Shown here piece after piece: positions 54,301-63,825 of a stretch of 64,000 nt of DNA. A program made the translations under genes and the position numbers. Each line of letters begins with the position of its first letter. The stretch's first letter is position 1. Origin of the DNA: an uncultured Desulfobacter sp. (GTDB lineage Bacteria > Desulfobacterota > Desulfobacteria > Desulfobacterales > Desulfobacteraceae); contig NZ_OY762614.1 in the NCBI RefSeq assembly GCF_963666145.1, positions 806,001-870,000 of the forward strand, given 5' to 3'. The notes under the pieces were generated by a model. The model saw only the letters and a program-made list of their open reading frames with translations, was not told the origin of the DNA and did not search any database.

Positions 54301-55849
54301 TTTAGACCCAAAACAAGCGTGTTTTCCCAAATACAACACTCATGAGCAATCGGTCGTTTGAGCTATGATTTTTATCGCCAATTGTCATCAGGCAGACGAA
54401 CTGCTCCCCATATTTTTGAGTCATACCGATTGTGTTGTGGTTCATTTTTTTTAAATCCTTTTAAAAGCTGCCGGTTTAGGACTCGCCATTGCAAACCATT
54501 TGCAATAACTATCCGGTGGGAGAAGGATCACGGAACCCGGACGGTCTTCATGAAGTCAAAGTACTTGAACATGCTTGTAAGACGATCATTATAACCAATG
54601 ATTCGATATTTTATGGCCCTGCCGGATCGCAAGATTAAACAGGGGATGTTTATAAATGTCTGGATGAACCGCTTGAATTCCATGCGGATTATTGAAAGAC
54701 CTAATGCACGATATGGCATCAGCAGCCCATACCAGGCTTTCAGGTCCCATGCCAAAGAGGCGATAACCATATAGGCCCAGTTGGCATTTAGAGAATCCGA
54801 CGGGTTCTCCATAGCACGTACACCATGTTTCAACTGGTCAATATCATTCTCGTGATCAGCCCGTTTTCGGTAAAAATCCACCAACTGCTCGGCCGATTTT
54901 TTCCAATCGTTGGTGATATAAAAAAAGTAACGAACATCATCAAACAGCAGACGTTCACCTTTATACTCGTTGATCGTTTTGCGCAGAACGATCATCCGGT
55001 AGGGCTTCCAACATTTACCCGGCTTATATTTAAATTCGGCTATATGTTCACATGCGGTCTCCAAGCGTTTAAATTTGCGTTTTTTAACCACTTCACGTTT
55101 AACATTTTCCGGGCGTTGTCTGGGAACTGTTTTAATCGACCGAGGCGGTTTTTCAAATACAATCCAGTCAGACTCCGAGAGATTATTGGCCTGTTTGACC
55201 AAATTTGATCTGGCATCCATGCCAAATATAAAGGAACAGCGCTGATTCCATTTATCAAAGTTAGTGGTAAGACTAAAATCAGTATCACCCCGAACGTATA
55301 ATTTTTTGAAAGTCCCTTCCAGCAAATCAAGTGCCTTATCCACCCACTGCGCAGAACCAAGGTGGGACGGAGCATTACCTGACCGGTTGATAATATATAG
55401 GGGCTCCCTTGTTTTTTCCAAAGAGACGACCAACGGAGCATATCCCCACGTCCCTTTGTAAGAGATATCCATGCCCTGTTTGCACTCGCCGGTTGTCCCA
55501 CTGATAGTACCGTCAATATTAATAATGGCTGCTTTCTTGAAATTTTGTGGCTGCTTTTCCCATATCTTTTTTCGGATGGTATTTTTTACATCCATCAGAG
55601 TCACAATCTCTTCCGGGGAAAACCGGCGTAAAAAATCTCCTGCCGTAGTTGGATCAGGGATAAGTTTTGCATCCAGCGCATTAAGCCAGGCTTCATTATT
55701 TCTGAGTAGTTCAATATCCTGGAGGCAAGTACCGCCGGCAAGAATATTATATGCCATGTTGGCGATATGATCTGATTCGTGATACCCCCCTGTGTCAGGA
55801 TAGATGTCGCCTCAATTGAAAAACAAAAGTGGGGCATTGAGGTGATGAT

Positions 55850-56338
55850 ATGGGACATTCTATTCAAATTAAAAAAGCTGTATTACAAAAGGTACTCTCG
55901 GGGAACAAAACCCATGATGAGATATCAAAAGAATTTGGGATTGGGCGGTCAACTATTGGCAAATGGTTAAGAGAATACAGAAAAGGCGGTAACATCAACT
56001 TGAAATCAAAAGAAAAACGCCCCAGAGACTGGACGCCGGAAGAGCGCGTCTCAGCCTTGATGGCGTCGGGGTCTATGTCCTCCGAGGAGAGCGCCTCCTG
56101 GTGTCGTAAAAACGGGATTTTCCTCCATCATCTGAAACAGTGGAGGCAAGATGCTGTTTCCGGAATGGCAACTGATTTGAAGAAACAAACCTCCGTAATC
56201 GAGACTCAGTTACGACGGGAAAATTCGGCATTAAAAAAAGACCTTTCCCGCAAAGAAAAAGCCCTTGCGGAAACAGCAGCCTTATTGGTTCTTAAAAAAA
56301 AAGCCCAGGTAATCTGGGGGGAGCCAGAGGAAGATTGA
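55850..56338 (+). CDS. IS3-type transposase OrfA (HTH protein)
   Basis: The 162-residue product has an N-terminal helix-turn-helix (HDEISKEFGIGRSTIGKWLR) and a C-terminal Leu-zipper-like coiled coil (LRRENSALKKDLSRKEKALAE). This is the layout of IS3 OrfA proteins that bind terminal repeats. It overlaps orfB by 4 bases (TTGA) without a slippery site, so coupling is by reinitiation rather than the usual frameshift. Confidence 0.9.
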   Translation: MGHSIQIKKAVLQKVLSGNKTHDEISKEFGIGRSTIGKWLREYRKGGNINLKSKEKRPRDWTPEERVSALMASGSMSSEESASWCRKNGIFLHHLKQWRQDAVSGMATDLKKQTSVIETQLRRENSALKKDLSRKEKALAETAALLVLKKKAQVIWGEPEED

Positions 56339-57390
56339 TATTACCTGCAGACAAACAAAGGGTATTACAACTGATTTCAGAGGCCCAAAAAACAGGTGCC
56401 AGGAAGCATAAAGCCTCAGCATTGCTGGGGCTTACCCTCCGAACACTTCAACGCTGGAGCAAAACCGGGACTGCCGATAGGCGTCAAGGATTTCGTGCCA
56501 CACCCGCTAATAAATTGTCCGGTGAGGAACAGCAACAAATCCTTAACACCCTTGATTTTCCTGAATTTGCGGATTTGAATCCGAATCAAATTGTGCCCAA
56601 ACTTGCAGATCAAGGGATCTATCTCGGTTCTGAATCTACAATATATAGAATATTAAGGCAGCATAACATGAATGCTCACCGACAGGACAGCCAACCTGCC
56701 AAAAGGACCAGTCCGGAACCTTTGTCGGCAACTGGTCCGAATCAATTGTGGTCCTGGGACATCACATACCTGCCAACAAGAGTAACAGGCCAATTTTATT
56801 ACCTTTACATGATAATGGATTTGTACAGCCGTAAAATTGTCGCCTATCAGATGTATGACTGTGAGTCTGGAGAATTTGCTTCTGATCTGATAATGGATGC
56901 CTGCCTGCGGGAGAAAATTAATAAAAAACAGGTCACCTTGCATTCAGACAATGGTGCTCCTATGAAATCCGTAACGATGCTGGCCAAACTTCAGGATTTG
57001 GGCGTGATACCATCCTTTAGCCGACCATCTGTCAGTAACGATAATCCTTTTTCTGAATCATTATTCAAAACCCAGAAATATCGGCCTGAATATCCGGCCA
57101 AGCCATTTGATACGATGCAGGAAGCCAGGGAATGGGTTCATACCTTCGAAGATTGGTACAATAACGCCCATTTGCACAGCGGTATTGGATTTGTCACCCC
57201 CGCTGACCGGCACAATGGCAATGATGTAGCCGTTCTTGCCAACAGACATCAAATTTATCAGAACGCCAGATCGAAACATCCTGAAAGATGGTCTGGAAGG
57301 ACAAGGAATTGGGAACCTGGAACAAAGGTTACTTTGAAAAAATTTAAACGTCAAAAAGTTGAAAAAACGGCAGGTAAGCAAGCGGTATAA
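56335..57390 (+). CDS. IS3-type transposase OrfB (DDE integrase)
   Basis: This 351-residue protein starts at TTG. An HTH_21-like region (NPNQIVPKLADQGIYLGSES) precedes the rve catalytic core. The catalytic segments are WSWDITYLPTR (first D), LHSDNGAPMKSVT (second D) and SRPSVSNDNPFSESLFKT (E). The C-terminus WVHTFEDWYNNAHLHSG is typical. All three residues are intact, so it may be active. Confidence 0.92.
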   Translation: MILPADKQRVLQLISEAQKTGARKHKASALLGLTLRTLQRWSKTGTADRRQGFRATPANKLSGEEQQQILNTLDFPEFADLNPNQIVPKLADQGIYLGSESTIYRILRQHNMNAHRQDSQPAKRTSPEPLSATGPNQLWSWDITYLPTRVTGQFYYLYMIMDLYSRKIVAYQMYDCESGEFASDLIMDACLREKINKKQVTLHSDNGAPMKSVTMLAKLQDLGVIPSFSRPSVSNDNPFSESLFKTQKYRPEYPAKPFDTMQEAREWVHTFEDWYNNAHLHSGIGFVTPADRHNGNDVAVLANRHQIYQNARSKHPERWSGRTRNWEPGTKVTLKKFKRQKVEKTAGKQAV

Positions 57391-58036
57391 CCGTTTGAGT
57401 ATGGCACGGTATAGCTTGGGACTTCGTTTGAAAAAAAGGCGACAACTTGCTTGACACACACCGGATATGGCAGATGGCGTTTTAGCAACTCGAGCTCTTT
57501 ATCTATCTCTTTCAGGAGGCCGGTCCTTTTTGCAAGCATATGAATCAGGCCTATGCCGCCGTGAGCAACCCCTTGGAGACGACCGTCAATTTCGTATTGA
57601 ATGTTGGACGCCTTTAACATAGGAGTCGGCTGCTCCGTCCAATTTCTTTTGTTAAGTTTTTTGCTGATTTTTTTCTTGCGTTTTGCCAATTTTTTGCTGA
57701 TATTCTTATTCACTCGAAACGTCCTTTCAACTTTGTATAGTTTGTTATGGAAAACTCATTATACTCTTTATTGTTAGGCGTTTCGAGACTTTATCTTCTT
57801 TTTTATTACTTATTTCACGCTTGTTTTGGGTCTAAATGCTAAATGGAATAAAAAAAATTGCAAGCCTCTCCAAATGGTGTTAATGACTCCTCAGTTAATC
57901 TTTTAATATTTAAACTGATCGGGTTATTCTAGTTTCTACTTCTTACTCTTTAGATGTTGTCCCGGTAGATAAATGAATACAAAAGATAAACAGAAAGCAC
58001 AGTTCAACAGGCCTGAAACAAAAAAGGAATAACAAT

Positions 58037-58678
58037 ATGCAAAACGATATTGTAATACCAATGGTATTTCCTGATTACAGAATTACTGTGGAAATAGAAA
58101 GAAGAAAAGTAGATGTACTGCCTTGGGTTGATTTTGATAATTTTACGATCCCAAAATACAAAGGAAAATTCTCAAATCTTGGACACGCAGGAATTTTATT
58201 TATAAACGGTAAAACTGGAATAACAAAATACTTTGAATATGGTAGATACGATCCCCCAAAGAATATCGGTATCGTCGTCAAGGCCGCTAATTTACCTGAT
58301 GTAAAAATTGTTAATGGTAATCTTAACATCAATACATTAGTGAAGCCACTCGACTTTATTTCACGCATTTCTGGTCAATCAGGTCGTATTGAAGGTGTCT
58401 TTTTGGAAGTTGAAAATAAATTTCAAAAAATGCTTGATTATGCCTTGATGAGGAAATCCCAAAACGCGAATCCAAATCGAAGGTCTTATGACCTAACATC
58501 AAATAGCTGTATACATTTCGTTAAAAAGATGACCGAAATAGCTGGAGTAGAGACCCCATGGATGGTTGATCCTCGACCAAATTCTTATATCGGTGAATTT
58601 AGAAATGAATATATGGATTTAGATTACTCGCCTACAAACAAAACTCTTAGAATAGAGGGCATGGGAGAATTTAGATGA
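58037..58678 (+). CDS. Candidate permuted NlpC/P60 (LRAT-like) toxin or effector
   Basis: The 213-residue product has no signal peptide. H50 lies in NLGHAGILFING, followed by a YFEYGRYD segment. C158 is in SNSCIHFVKK. The His-before-Cys order and the C-x-H-F-V motif match circularly permuted NlpC/P60 (LRAT/YiiX) folds. It overlaps by 4 bp a lipoprotein gene that has the features of an immunity partner. A cell-wall-acting effector exported by a secretion system is the favoured reading, but this is inference; no secretion genes are in the window. The region is AT-rich compared with the chromosome. Confidence 0.55.
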   Translation: MQNDIVIPMVFPDYRITVEIERRKVDVLPWVDFDNFTIPKYKGKFSNLGHAGILFINGKTGITKYFEYGRYDPPKNIGIVVKAANLPDVKIVNGNLNINTLVKPLDFISRISGQSGRIEGVFLEVENKFQKMLDYALMRKSQNANPNRRSYDLTSNSCIHFVKKMTEIAGVETPWMVDPRPNSYIGEFRNEYMDLDYSPTNKTLRIEGMGEFR

Positions 58679-59028
58679 AACAAATATTTTTTTGTATTTT
58701 CTTAGCTCACTTCTTTATCTCTTGTAATACGCAACAAGATGAAATTCATATTCCTCAAAAACCAAACTCTGTACCTGAAGCCGCCTTGTGGGTTGGTGGG
58801 ATGGATGGCGGGGTATTCATTTTGATAAAAAAAAATGACACGTCACCCCCTGATGAATATTGGGGCGAAGTGTATTATGTGTCAGGAGATATTGCTTATA
58901 AAGGGAAAATGCAATTAACTCCTAAAGGAGGTGGTGTTATTGATTATACAAATTCAGAAATCTTTCAAGGATGGGATGGGGACATCTTATATATTTCTGG
59001 AAATAAGCAACTCAAAATTTACAAATAG
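58675..59028 (+). CDS. Small lipoprotein, likely immunity protein for the preceding toxin
   Basis: The 117-residue product begins MKQIFFCIFLAHFFISCN, a lipoprotein signal with the lipobox Cys at about 17. The mature part is compact and beta-rich (EYWGEVYYVSGDIAYKGK, GWDGDILYISGNKQLKIY). It overlaps the candidate toxin by ATGA, so the two are translated together. A periplasmic lipoprotein immunity fits a toxin acting on peptidoglycan. No family was recognised. Confidence 0.55.
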   Translation: MKQIFFCIFLAHFFISCNTQQDEIHIPQKPNSVPEAALWVGGMDGGVFILIKKNDTSPPDEYWGEVYYVSGDIAYKGKMQLTPKGGGVIDYTNSEIFQGWDGDILYISGNKQLKIYK

Positions 59029-59192
59029 GCAAATTTCTAACTATTCGCCACTATGAATCAGTGATGTCCGGTTAGGTATTTGCAAGATAAAAGCGGTGTA
59101 TTTTTTTAAAAACTTTCATTTTTTTTGTTGACAATGGCGTGAAAAAATGTCGCGCGCCTTGAAATTATTTATTTTAATTTCAAGGACTTATA

Positions 59193-59628
59193 ATGTTTAA
59201 GAAAAATCCACCAAAATTCGAAATTACATCCGAAACCTTTGACAGATTCATAGCACCTCTGACAAAAATTTTAACGCATACACCCGAGTTATTATCAAGG
59301 GGAGATCGACCTTTAAAAATGATTTTTGAAGACCAGCTAAAAGCTTTGGTGTATTTCCATCTCCAAGAACATAAATCTGCACGCCATCTCGTTCTGGACA
59401 TGAAAGAGAATGATTTTGCCAAACAAAATATTGCTCCTGAAGGTGGAATTAGCCGTAGCAGTTTTTCAGAGGCGATCAACCATCGCGGCCTTGATCAATT
59501 ACAATATATTTTTAAAAACCTCTATAAACAAGCGTCAAAGTCACTGCCAAGAGAACACAAGAATCTTGGGGATCTGATATCTATTGATGGTAGCCTTATC
59601 AATGCAGTTTTGTCGATGTATTGGGCAG
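59193..59628 (+). pseudogene. IS4-type transposase, 3' truncated
   Basis: The frame encodes an IS4-like N-terminal part (TFDRFIAPLTKILTHTP, MIFEDQLKALVYFHLQEHKS, NHRGLDQLQYIF) up to the first catalytic Asp region ISIDGSLINAVLSMYWADY. Family similarity ends abruptly near 59,628, where radical-SAM sequence begins. The rest of the open frame to 59,717 is unrelated. Confidence 0.8.
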
Positions 59629-60090
59629 ATTACCTTCGAGCTTCAATCACAAGGCGCTCCAATAATAGACGTATCAGGCGAAAAAGGATTGGTGGAAGCC
59701 ATCCATTTTGCACTTAATAACCCGTCCACTACCTCCGTGGAGGCTCATGGATTCAAAATTACAGGCTATAAAAAACAAAACCTTGAGCAGCAAAAAGAGC
59801 CTGACAATGTCCAGGACTGGGCCGACAAAGGAATTAACATCTCCCGTGGCTGCAGCAATGACTGCCGGTACTGCTACGCCAGGGAAGAATCCGTCCGCCG
59901 TCATGGCAACACAGTTAAAAACTAGCCGAAAGAAAAACTCAATCCCAAAATAATCAACAAAGGCTGGCGAGTAAGCAGTAAGCGGTTGATGTTCCCTTCG
60001 ACACACGACATCACCCCAGGCACCTATGATGCCTGTGAGACTGTTTTGAAAAAACTTCTCAAGGCGGGTGACGAGCTTCAAATACTGTAA
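59629..60090 (+). pseudogene. Radical-SAM protein remnant with in-frame stop
   Basis: The frame reads APIIDVSGEKGLVEAIHFAL, then ISRGCSNDCRYCYAREESVR, containing the CxxxCxxC cluster site of radical-SAM proteins. A TAG (59,923-59,925) interrupts it, after which the same frame continues PKEKLNPKIINKGWR and LMFPSTHDITPGTYDACETV before a final TAA near 60,090. The 5' end is lost at the IS4 junction and the C-terminal part is missing. Confidence 0.82.
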
Positions 60091-60349
60091 CGGTGTTGAG
60101 GCTTGCCCCACCAAACAAGAAGCATATATTTTCAATGTGATTTAAGTGAGTTAAACGAAAGTGCCATCAAAAACGAAGTTACAAAATAATGTAACGGTAC
60201 ACTAAAAAATCAAAAATGATCTGTGGTTTCAAAATTTTAAAGGTAGAACAAGCATCAAGCGGCATCCTTAATATAAGAAAGAGACACCACCAGGCCATCC
60301 TCGGCGTAACCAAAGGTGGCCTGTTCGTACAGATAAATTGTGATAAGGA

Positions 60350-61012
60350 TTACTGGGGAGGGAGATCGGATATAAATTCCAGAGCAAGGTTGATATCAAC
60401 AAAGTTGTGATTCAACTCCTTTGCCCTGTCCTGGCAGTCTGTACATATTTCTTTAAATTTTCTCATGTCGCCTTTGACGGCCATATAAATTTGTTCAACG
60501 GCTTCCTGCTGGATATCTTTGTATTTTTCGATGAAGTCTTCGACCTCTATGGGGTATAAAATCAGAGTTTTGAGCCGGCTGAGTATATCGGGATGATTCC
60601 GGCTCAGATGGGTTCTGACCTTTGGGAGCCCTGCAAATACGATGGGAACACCGGCATCAATAATTCGTTTGAGATATGGCCAGACCCGGGAGTCCAGATC
60701 ATTGGCTTCATCTATGATGATAAAACAATTGGATAGGTTGCAGATCGTTTTCAGGTACTGGGGAGTCCGGCGGTAGGTGGCGGTGGCCTCATAATTCAAT
60801 TCCTTGAGTATGGATGCCAGGGTTTCATGGATGTTGAACAGAGACTCGACCCATACGGCATGGAGCTTTTTAGGCCGCAGCAGTTTTAAAAACCGAGTTT
60901 TTCCTGCGCCAAAATCTCCTTCAATGAGTACGCTTTGGCCCCTGTATATCCTATTATAAGTGGCAGACAGGTATGAGACTCTTCGTTTATCACTGATAAA
61001 ATCCTCTTTCAT
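60350..61012 (-). CDS. AAA ATPase, TnsC/MuB-like transposition regulator
   Basis: The 220-residue product starts at the ATG at 61,012, overlapping the transposase stop by 4 bp. Walker A is EGDFGAGKTRFLK and Walker B is CFIIIDEANDLD; AGLPKVRTHLSR is a sensor-like segment. Small AAA proteins next to a DDE transposase (MuB, TnsC, TniB, IstB) select targets and activate transposition. It is the last gene of the four-gene operon. Confidence 0.82.
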   Translation of the reverse strand: MKEDFISDKRRVSYLSATYNRIYRGQSVLIEGDFGAGKTRFLKLLRPKKLHAVWVESLFNIHETLASILKELNYEATATYRRTPQYLKTICNLSNCFIIIDEANDLDSRVWPYLKRIIDAGVPIVFAGLPKVRTHLSRNHPDILSRLKTLILYPIEVEDFIEKYKDIQQEAVEQIYMAVKGDMRKFKEICTDCQDRAKELNHNFVDINLALEFISDLPPQ

Positions 61013-62673
61013 GTCATATCTCCGAGGGATGCATAAGTCGCCACTCGATTCGTAGTTAACGATTTTTGGCAATCAAGCATAAATGCATTGAACAAAGCCT
61101 GTTTTTTACGTTCCTCAGGCTGGTCCATTTTTTTCATGTAATCTGCGTACCTTGATTGATTATGATGAAGTACTTGCTCCGCCCGGGATAGGGAAAGGCC
61201 CTTATGGTAAACTTCGATTAAAATAGGCCGGTCAACGGCCATATTGTGCTTTTCCAAAAGAGCGATAATGGTGTCGAGTTCATCGGGTACAGGATCAGGC
61301 GCTGGTGCAGGTGGCCTGTCAAACGGCTTTTTTGCAATGGCTTCGCCCAGAAGTATTCCGTCTTCACTGGGCTCAAAGATAAAAAGTTTGTCCCTGTATC
61401 TGGATATCTTTACCGGTGTACTTTTATGCTTGCTGAACCGGTCTGCACCACTGGTCACATAAAAATCGCGTTTGTCATGGCGGATAGTTCTGTTCTTGGA
61501 TACGGTGGCTTTGATTTTTCTGTAACCATATTTCATATATTCTTGAACCTGCTCCGGGATAAAATTCAGGGTGTCTGCCTGGTTTGACAAAAAATCATCA
61601 AACTTCTGTGCCGGCACCCAGGCACTGACCACGCCGTCTTCAGTAAAATAATGTTGTGTATGATTATGTTCGTCACGGTATTGGCGGAGCACAGTGCTGC
61701 TTCTCAATTCATCAAGGGTGATATCAAGTAGGGTTACAGTGACTTTTTCCTTTCTTCCCCGTTTGAAGTTATACTCGGTAACGGTTTTCACAATCCTGTC
61801 CTCAAAGGCTTTGATAATCCGTATTTCAAAATTATGCAGGCTCCGGTGTGAAGATTCCAGATGCGCCTTATCTTTTGGTGAATGCGCCCTTGAAAAATCC
61901 GGCGCCAAATAAAAACCGCCTGGCGTAGAATGCGCAAGGTTAATGGCATTAATGGGACGCTTTAAATTTAAAAATCCCTTTGCCTGGTCGGGCCTGATGC
62001 CGATTGTTTTCAAAGGAAAAGGGGTGCATAACAAAAAACGGGTAAAAAGGTCCACAGAGTTCAGATTACTTTCGGTAAAATAGAATTCCAGGATGAACAG
62101 CTTCCTGGAACCGGTATCAAATATTTCAATCACCTGCGGTTTCTGCCAGTTTCCACGTTCATCTCTGATTCTTAAATATTGGAACTTGCAACCGTCAACC
62201 TGGATCAAGGCAAACACCGGAACCGGTTTGAAGCTATAACGTGCCGGTGACGGCTCCTGATCGTCCTCTTTTTCCAGATAAAATTTGAGATTCTCCCTTT
62301 TGGCGCATCGCCGAAGTGCCGGAAGGCTGATTGTTTTACCCAACTCTTCCTCGAGCCAGCAGTGGTAATTTTTAATGGTCCTGGCTCTTCGGGTGATAAA
62401 AATGAACCCCTGAGATGACGGATCGCATGACGCCTTGACCATTTCAATAAACCGCCTTTTTGTTTGCTCGTCTATAACCTTGGGGCGCCCGCTGCACTTG
62501 CGGCCATCCATAATTCCTTTTTCAACCAGCAAAAGGGGTACCGGGATAATCCCGGTTTTCTTGTACTGGTCCTTGTAATATTTTTTGGATCTTCTCTTGG
62601 CAGATCCGATTTTATTCATGATTTTTTTATGCAGCAGTAAATGGAAGCGGTCGTCAATGCTCAGGTCATCCAT
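61009..62673 (-). CDS. DDE transposase, Mu/TnsB/TniA-like
   Basis: This ~554-residue protein starts at the ATG at 62,673 (GGGGGCAG upstream). An HTH-rich N-terminal region (about 1-150) precedes the rve core: FALIQVDGCKFQYL (D), a second acidic segment at GIRPDQAKGF, and RAHSPKDKAHLESSHRSLHN (E). A Mu-C-like beta-barrel follows (KATVSKNRTIRHDKRDFYV). It should join transposon ends to target DNA together with the AAA protein. Overlaps the upstream gene by 8 bp. Confidence 0.85.
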   Translation of the reverse strand: MDDLSIDDRFHLLLHKKIMNKIGSAKRRSKKYYKDQYKKTGIIPVPLLLVEKGIMDGRKCSGRPKVIDEQTKRRFIEMVKASCDPSSQGFIFITRRARTIKNYHCWLEEELGKTISLPALRRCAKRENLKFYLEKEDDQEPSPARYSFKPVPVFALIQVDGCKFQYLRIRDERGNWQKPQVIEIFDTGSRKLFILEFYFTESNLNSVDLFTRFLLCTPFPLKTIGIRPDQAKGFLNLKRPINAINLAHSTPGGFYLAPDFSRAHSPKDKAHLESSHRSLHNFEIRIIKAFEDRIVKTVTEYNFKRGRKEKVTVTLLDITLDELRSSTVLRQYRDEHNHTQHYFTEDGVVSAWVPAQKFDDFLSNQADTLNFIPEQVQEYMKYGYRKIKATVSKNRTIRHDKRDFYVTSGADRFSKHKSTPVKISRYRDKLFIFEPSEDGILLGEAIAKKPFDRPPAPAPDPVPDELDTIIALLEKHNMAVDRPILIEVYHKGLSLSRAEQVLHHNQSRYADYMKKMDQPEERKKQALFNAFMLDCQKSLTTNRVATYASLGDMT

Positions 62674-63229
62674 TATCTGCCCCCGTTGATACAATCTTTT
62701 CGTGTATGACCCGATGCCACAACAATGCAGCCGGGCGAGAGGTCTGCTGCCAATGATCATGCTGTGCCACACGGACCTGTTCAAGCATTGCCTTTACAAC
62801 AGCCATGTATTCATTCGAAATTTGATCCGTCAGATCCGGTTTGGTTACCGATGCCGTTTTTCGGGAGTCGATAAATTTTTTGATGTTACGCGCGGTTAAC
62901 TCCATGCCGCTTTCTATAATCTCCTTCCAAAGTTGGCGCTGTTCTATGGAATCCAGTTGAGTAAGAGGCCGTGCCTGGGATTCGTTGGCCGGTAATCTGT
63001 CCCCAATTGGGGACAGATTATAGATGACTTCATAAAATTTGATCAGGCGGTAAGCATGGGATTTTCCCATATCCCATCGCGCCCTGGTATATGTTTCGAA
63101 TGATTCAAACAGAGCCTGCTTATACAAACGATTGTCACGAATTTCTTTCAAGGCCTTGCCGATTTTGGAAAAACACTCCTGATTCCGGGCAATCAGGGTT
63201 TCAAGCTTGGCCAACCGTTTCATACTCAT
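62666..63229 (-). CDS. Accessory protein of the transposition operon, unknown
   Basis: The 187-residue product has a helical N-domain (LARNQECF-like start; KIGKALKEIRDNRLYKQALF, YTRARWDMGKSHAYRLIKFY). This pattern is common in phage and plasmid proteins that precede ParB- or DUF3102-like parts. The C-terminal half carries QLDSIEQRQLWKEIIESGME. It overlaps the CHC2 gene by 4 bp and the transposase by 8 bp. The role is unknown; DNA binding or partition is possible. Confidence 0.6.
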   Translation of the reverse strand: MSMKRLAKLETLIARNQECFSKIGKALKEIRDNRLYKQALFESFETYTRARWDMGKSHAYRLIKFYEVIYNLSPIGDRLPANESQARPLTQLDSIEQRQLWKEIIESGMELTARNIKKFIDSRKTASVTKPDLTDQISNEYMAVVKAMLEQVRVAQHDHWQQTSRPAALLWHRVIHEKIVSTGADNG

Positions 63230-63582
63230 TGCCCTCCCGGCATGGGTTTGCCGATTGCAGCGACCAAGGCAGCTATCTTTGATGCCGGAACCTGGTGGGC
63301 AGTATTTATCTGCTTCAAAAACAGGACGCTGTCCCGGAATCCATATCCCTTGATTTTCATGACAAGGTCGATGGTGTTAAAGTTTTTTTCGCACCGGAAG
63401 CACCTGGCCAGGTTCGTGGTTGAATTTACAGCCGTTTGAAATTCATTGCACAGAGGGCATAGAAAACGGAAATAGCCATCCCTGATTTTAGATGGAATCT
63501 GTAAATGATCCCTGATCAGCATATCCACAGGGATATTGTTCCTCAGTTCAAATAATTCCCGTGATGAAAACCTGTGCGCCAT
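63226..63582 (-). CDS. CHC2-type zinc-finger protein, primase-like
   Basis: The 118-residue product carries a zinc ribbon like the N-terminus of DnaG: FLCPLCNEFQTAV (C42, C45) and LARCFRCEKNFNTIDLVMKI (C61, C64), preceded by ELRNNIPVDMLIRDHLQI. In DnaG the domain recognises single-stranded DNA. The TOPRIM catalytic part is missing. It is the first gene of the transposition operon. A DNA-target-sensing function is inferred. Confidence 0.75.
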   Translation of the reverse strand: MAHRFSSRELFELRNNIPVDMLIRDHLQIPSKIRDGYFRFLCPLCNEFQTAVNSTTNLARCFRCEKNFNTIDLVMKIKGYGFRDSVLFLKQINTAHQVPASKIAALVAAIGKPMPGGQ

Positions 63583-63702
63583 GAGACATCTCCTTATTTT
63601 TAGAATTTCAGATGCCTTTTTATATCACCGGCCAGGGTCGGTTGTCAGTTGCCTCTTGAACTGGGATGCTGATTACTCTGTTTGTATCCATATATATTAT
63701 CA

Positions 63703-63747
63703 ATAACTTACGCACATGATGTCTCTTAGAATCAAAATCCGATTAGT
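63703..63747. repeat. Imperfect direct repeat, copy 1
   Basis: The copy runs from AACTTACGCACATGATGTCT to CGATTAGT. It shares ATGTCTCTT and CGATTAGT with copy 2, 70 bp further on. Confidence 0.5.
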
Positions 63748-63772
63748 ATGTTCATATATCCTAATATTACAA

Positions 63773-63817
63773 GAAGTTACTCCAATCATGTCTCTTGAAA
63801 TCAATATTCGATTAGTC
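63773..63817. repeat. Imperfect direct repeat, copy 2
   Basis: The copy runs from AAGTTACTCCAATCATGTCT to CGATTAGT. Spacing and length resemble transposase-binding repeats at Tn7/Mu-type ends, but no matching copies were found left of the operon. Confidence 0.5.
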
Positions 63818-63825
63818 AGAGGCGT

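Larger units (their letters stand above)
55785..57464. mobile_element. IS3-type insertion sequence, 1,680 bp
   Basis: Imperfect terminal inverted repeats share TGTGTCA...GATGTCGCC (left 55,791 onward) and TGTGTCAAG...GTTGTCGCC (right end, inverted). The element is flanked by a 3-bp duplication ATA (55,782-55,784 and 57,465-57,467). It carries orfA and orfB, both intact. Confidence 0.88.
54528..57713 (-). pseudogene. IS1380 family transposase split by an IS3-type element
   Basis: The first 83 codons (57,713-57,465, GTG start with AAAGGA) end RHLPY. The other 417 codons (55,781-54,528) resume HESDHIANMAYNILAGG. Joined across one copy of ATA they form a clean 500-residue transposase. Motifs are NIDGTISGTTGECKQG, YVRGDTDFSL and RKRADHENDIDQLKHG, the last two carrying later catalytic residues. 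Confidence 0.92.
54301..57836. mobile_element. IS1380-type element, interrupted by an IS3-type element
   Basis: Perfect 21-bp terminal inverted repeats beginning TTTAGACCCAAAACAAG lie at 54,301-54,321 and 57,816-57,836. Without the 1,683-bp insertion (element plus one duplicated ATA), the element is 1,853 bp, normal for the family. A clear target duplication was not seen. Confidence 0.88.
63583..63825. other. Gap upstream of the transposition operon with a two-copy repeat
   Basis: No gene was seen; the region carries a ~43-bp imperfect direct repeat (separate entries) and should hold the operon promoter. Confidence 0.4.

Noticed and set aside
54477..54523. A frame reading AGLGLAIANHL, resembling the ATP-binding G2 box of histidine kinases
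   Set aside because: It is only about 15 codons long, inside the 3' non-coding part of the IS1380-type element, with no other kinase motif nearby; a chance match is more likely.
60136..60349. Left end of the transposition module matching the 63.7-kb repeats
   Set aside because: Only short matches (GAAGTTAC, AAGAGACA) were found, not enough to call a terminal repeat.
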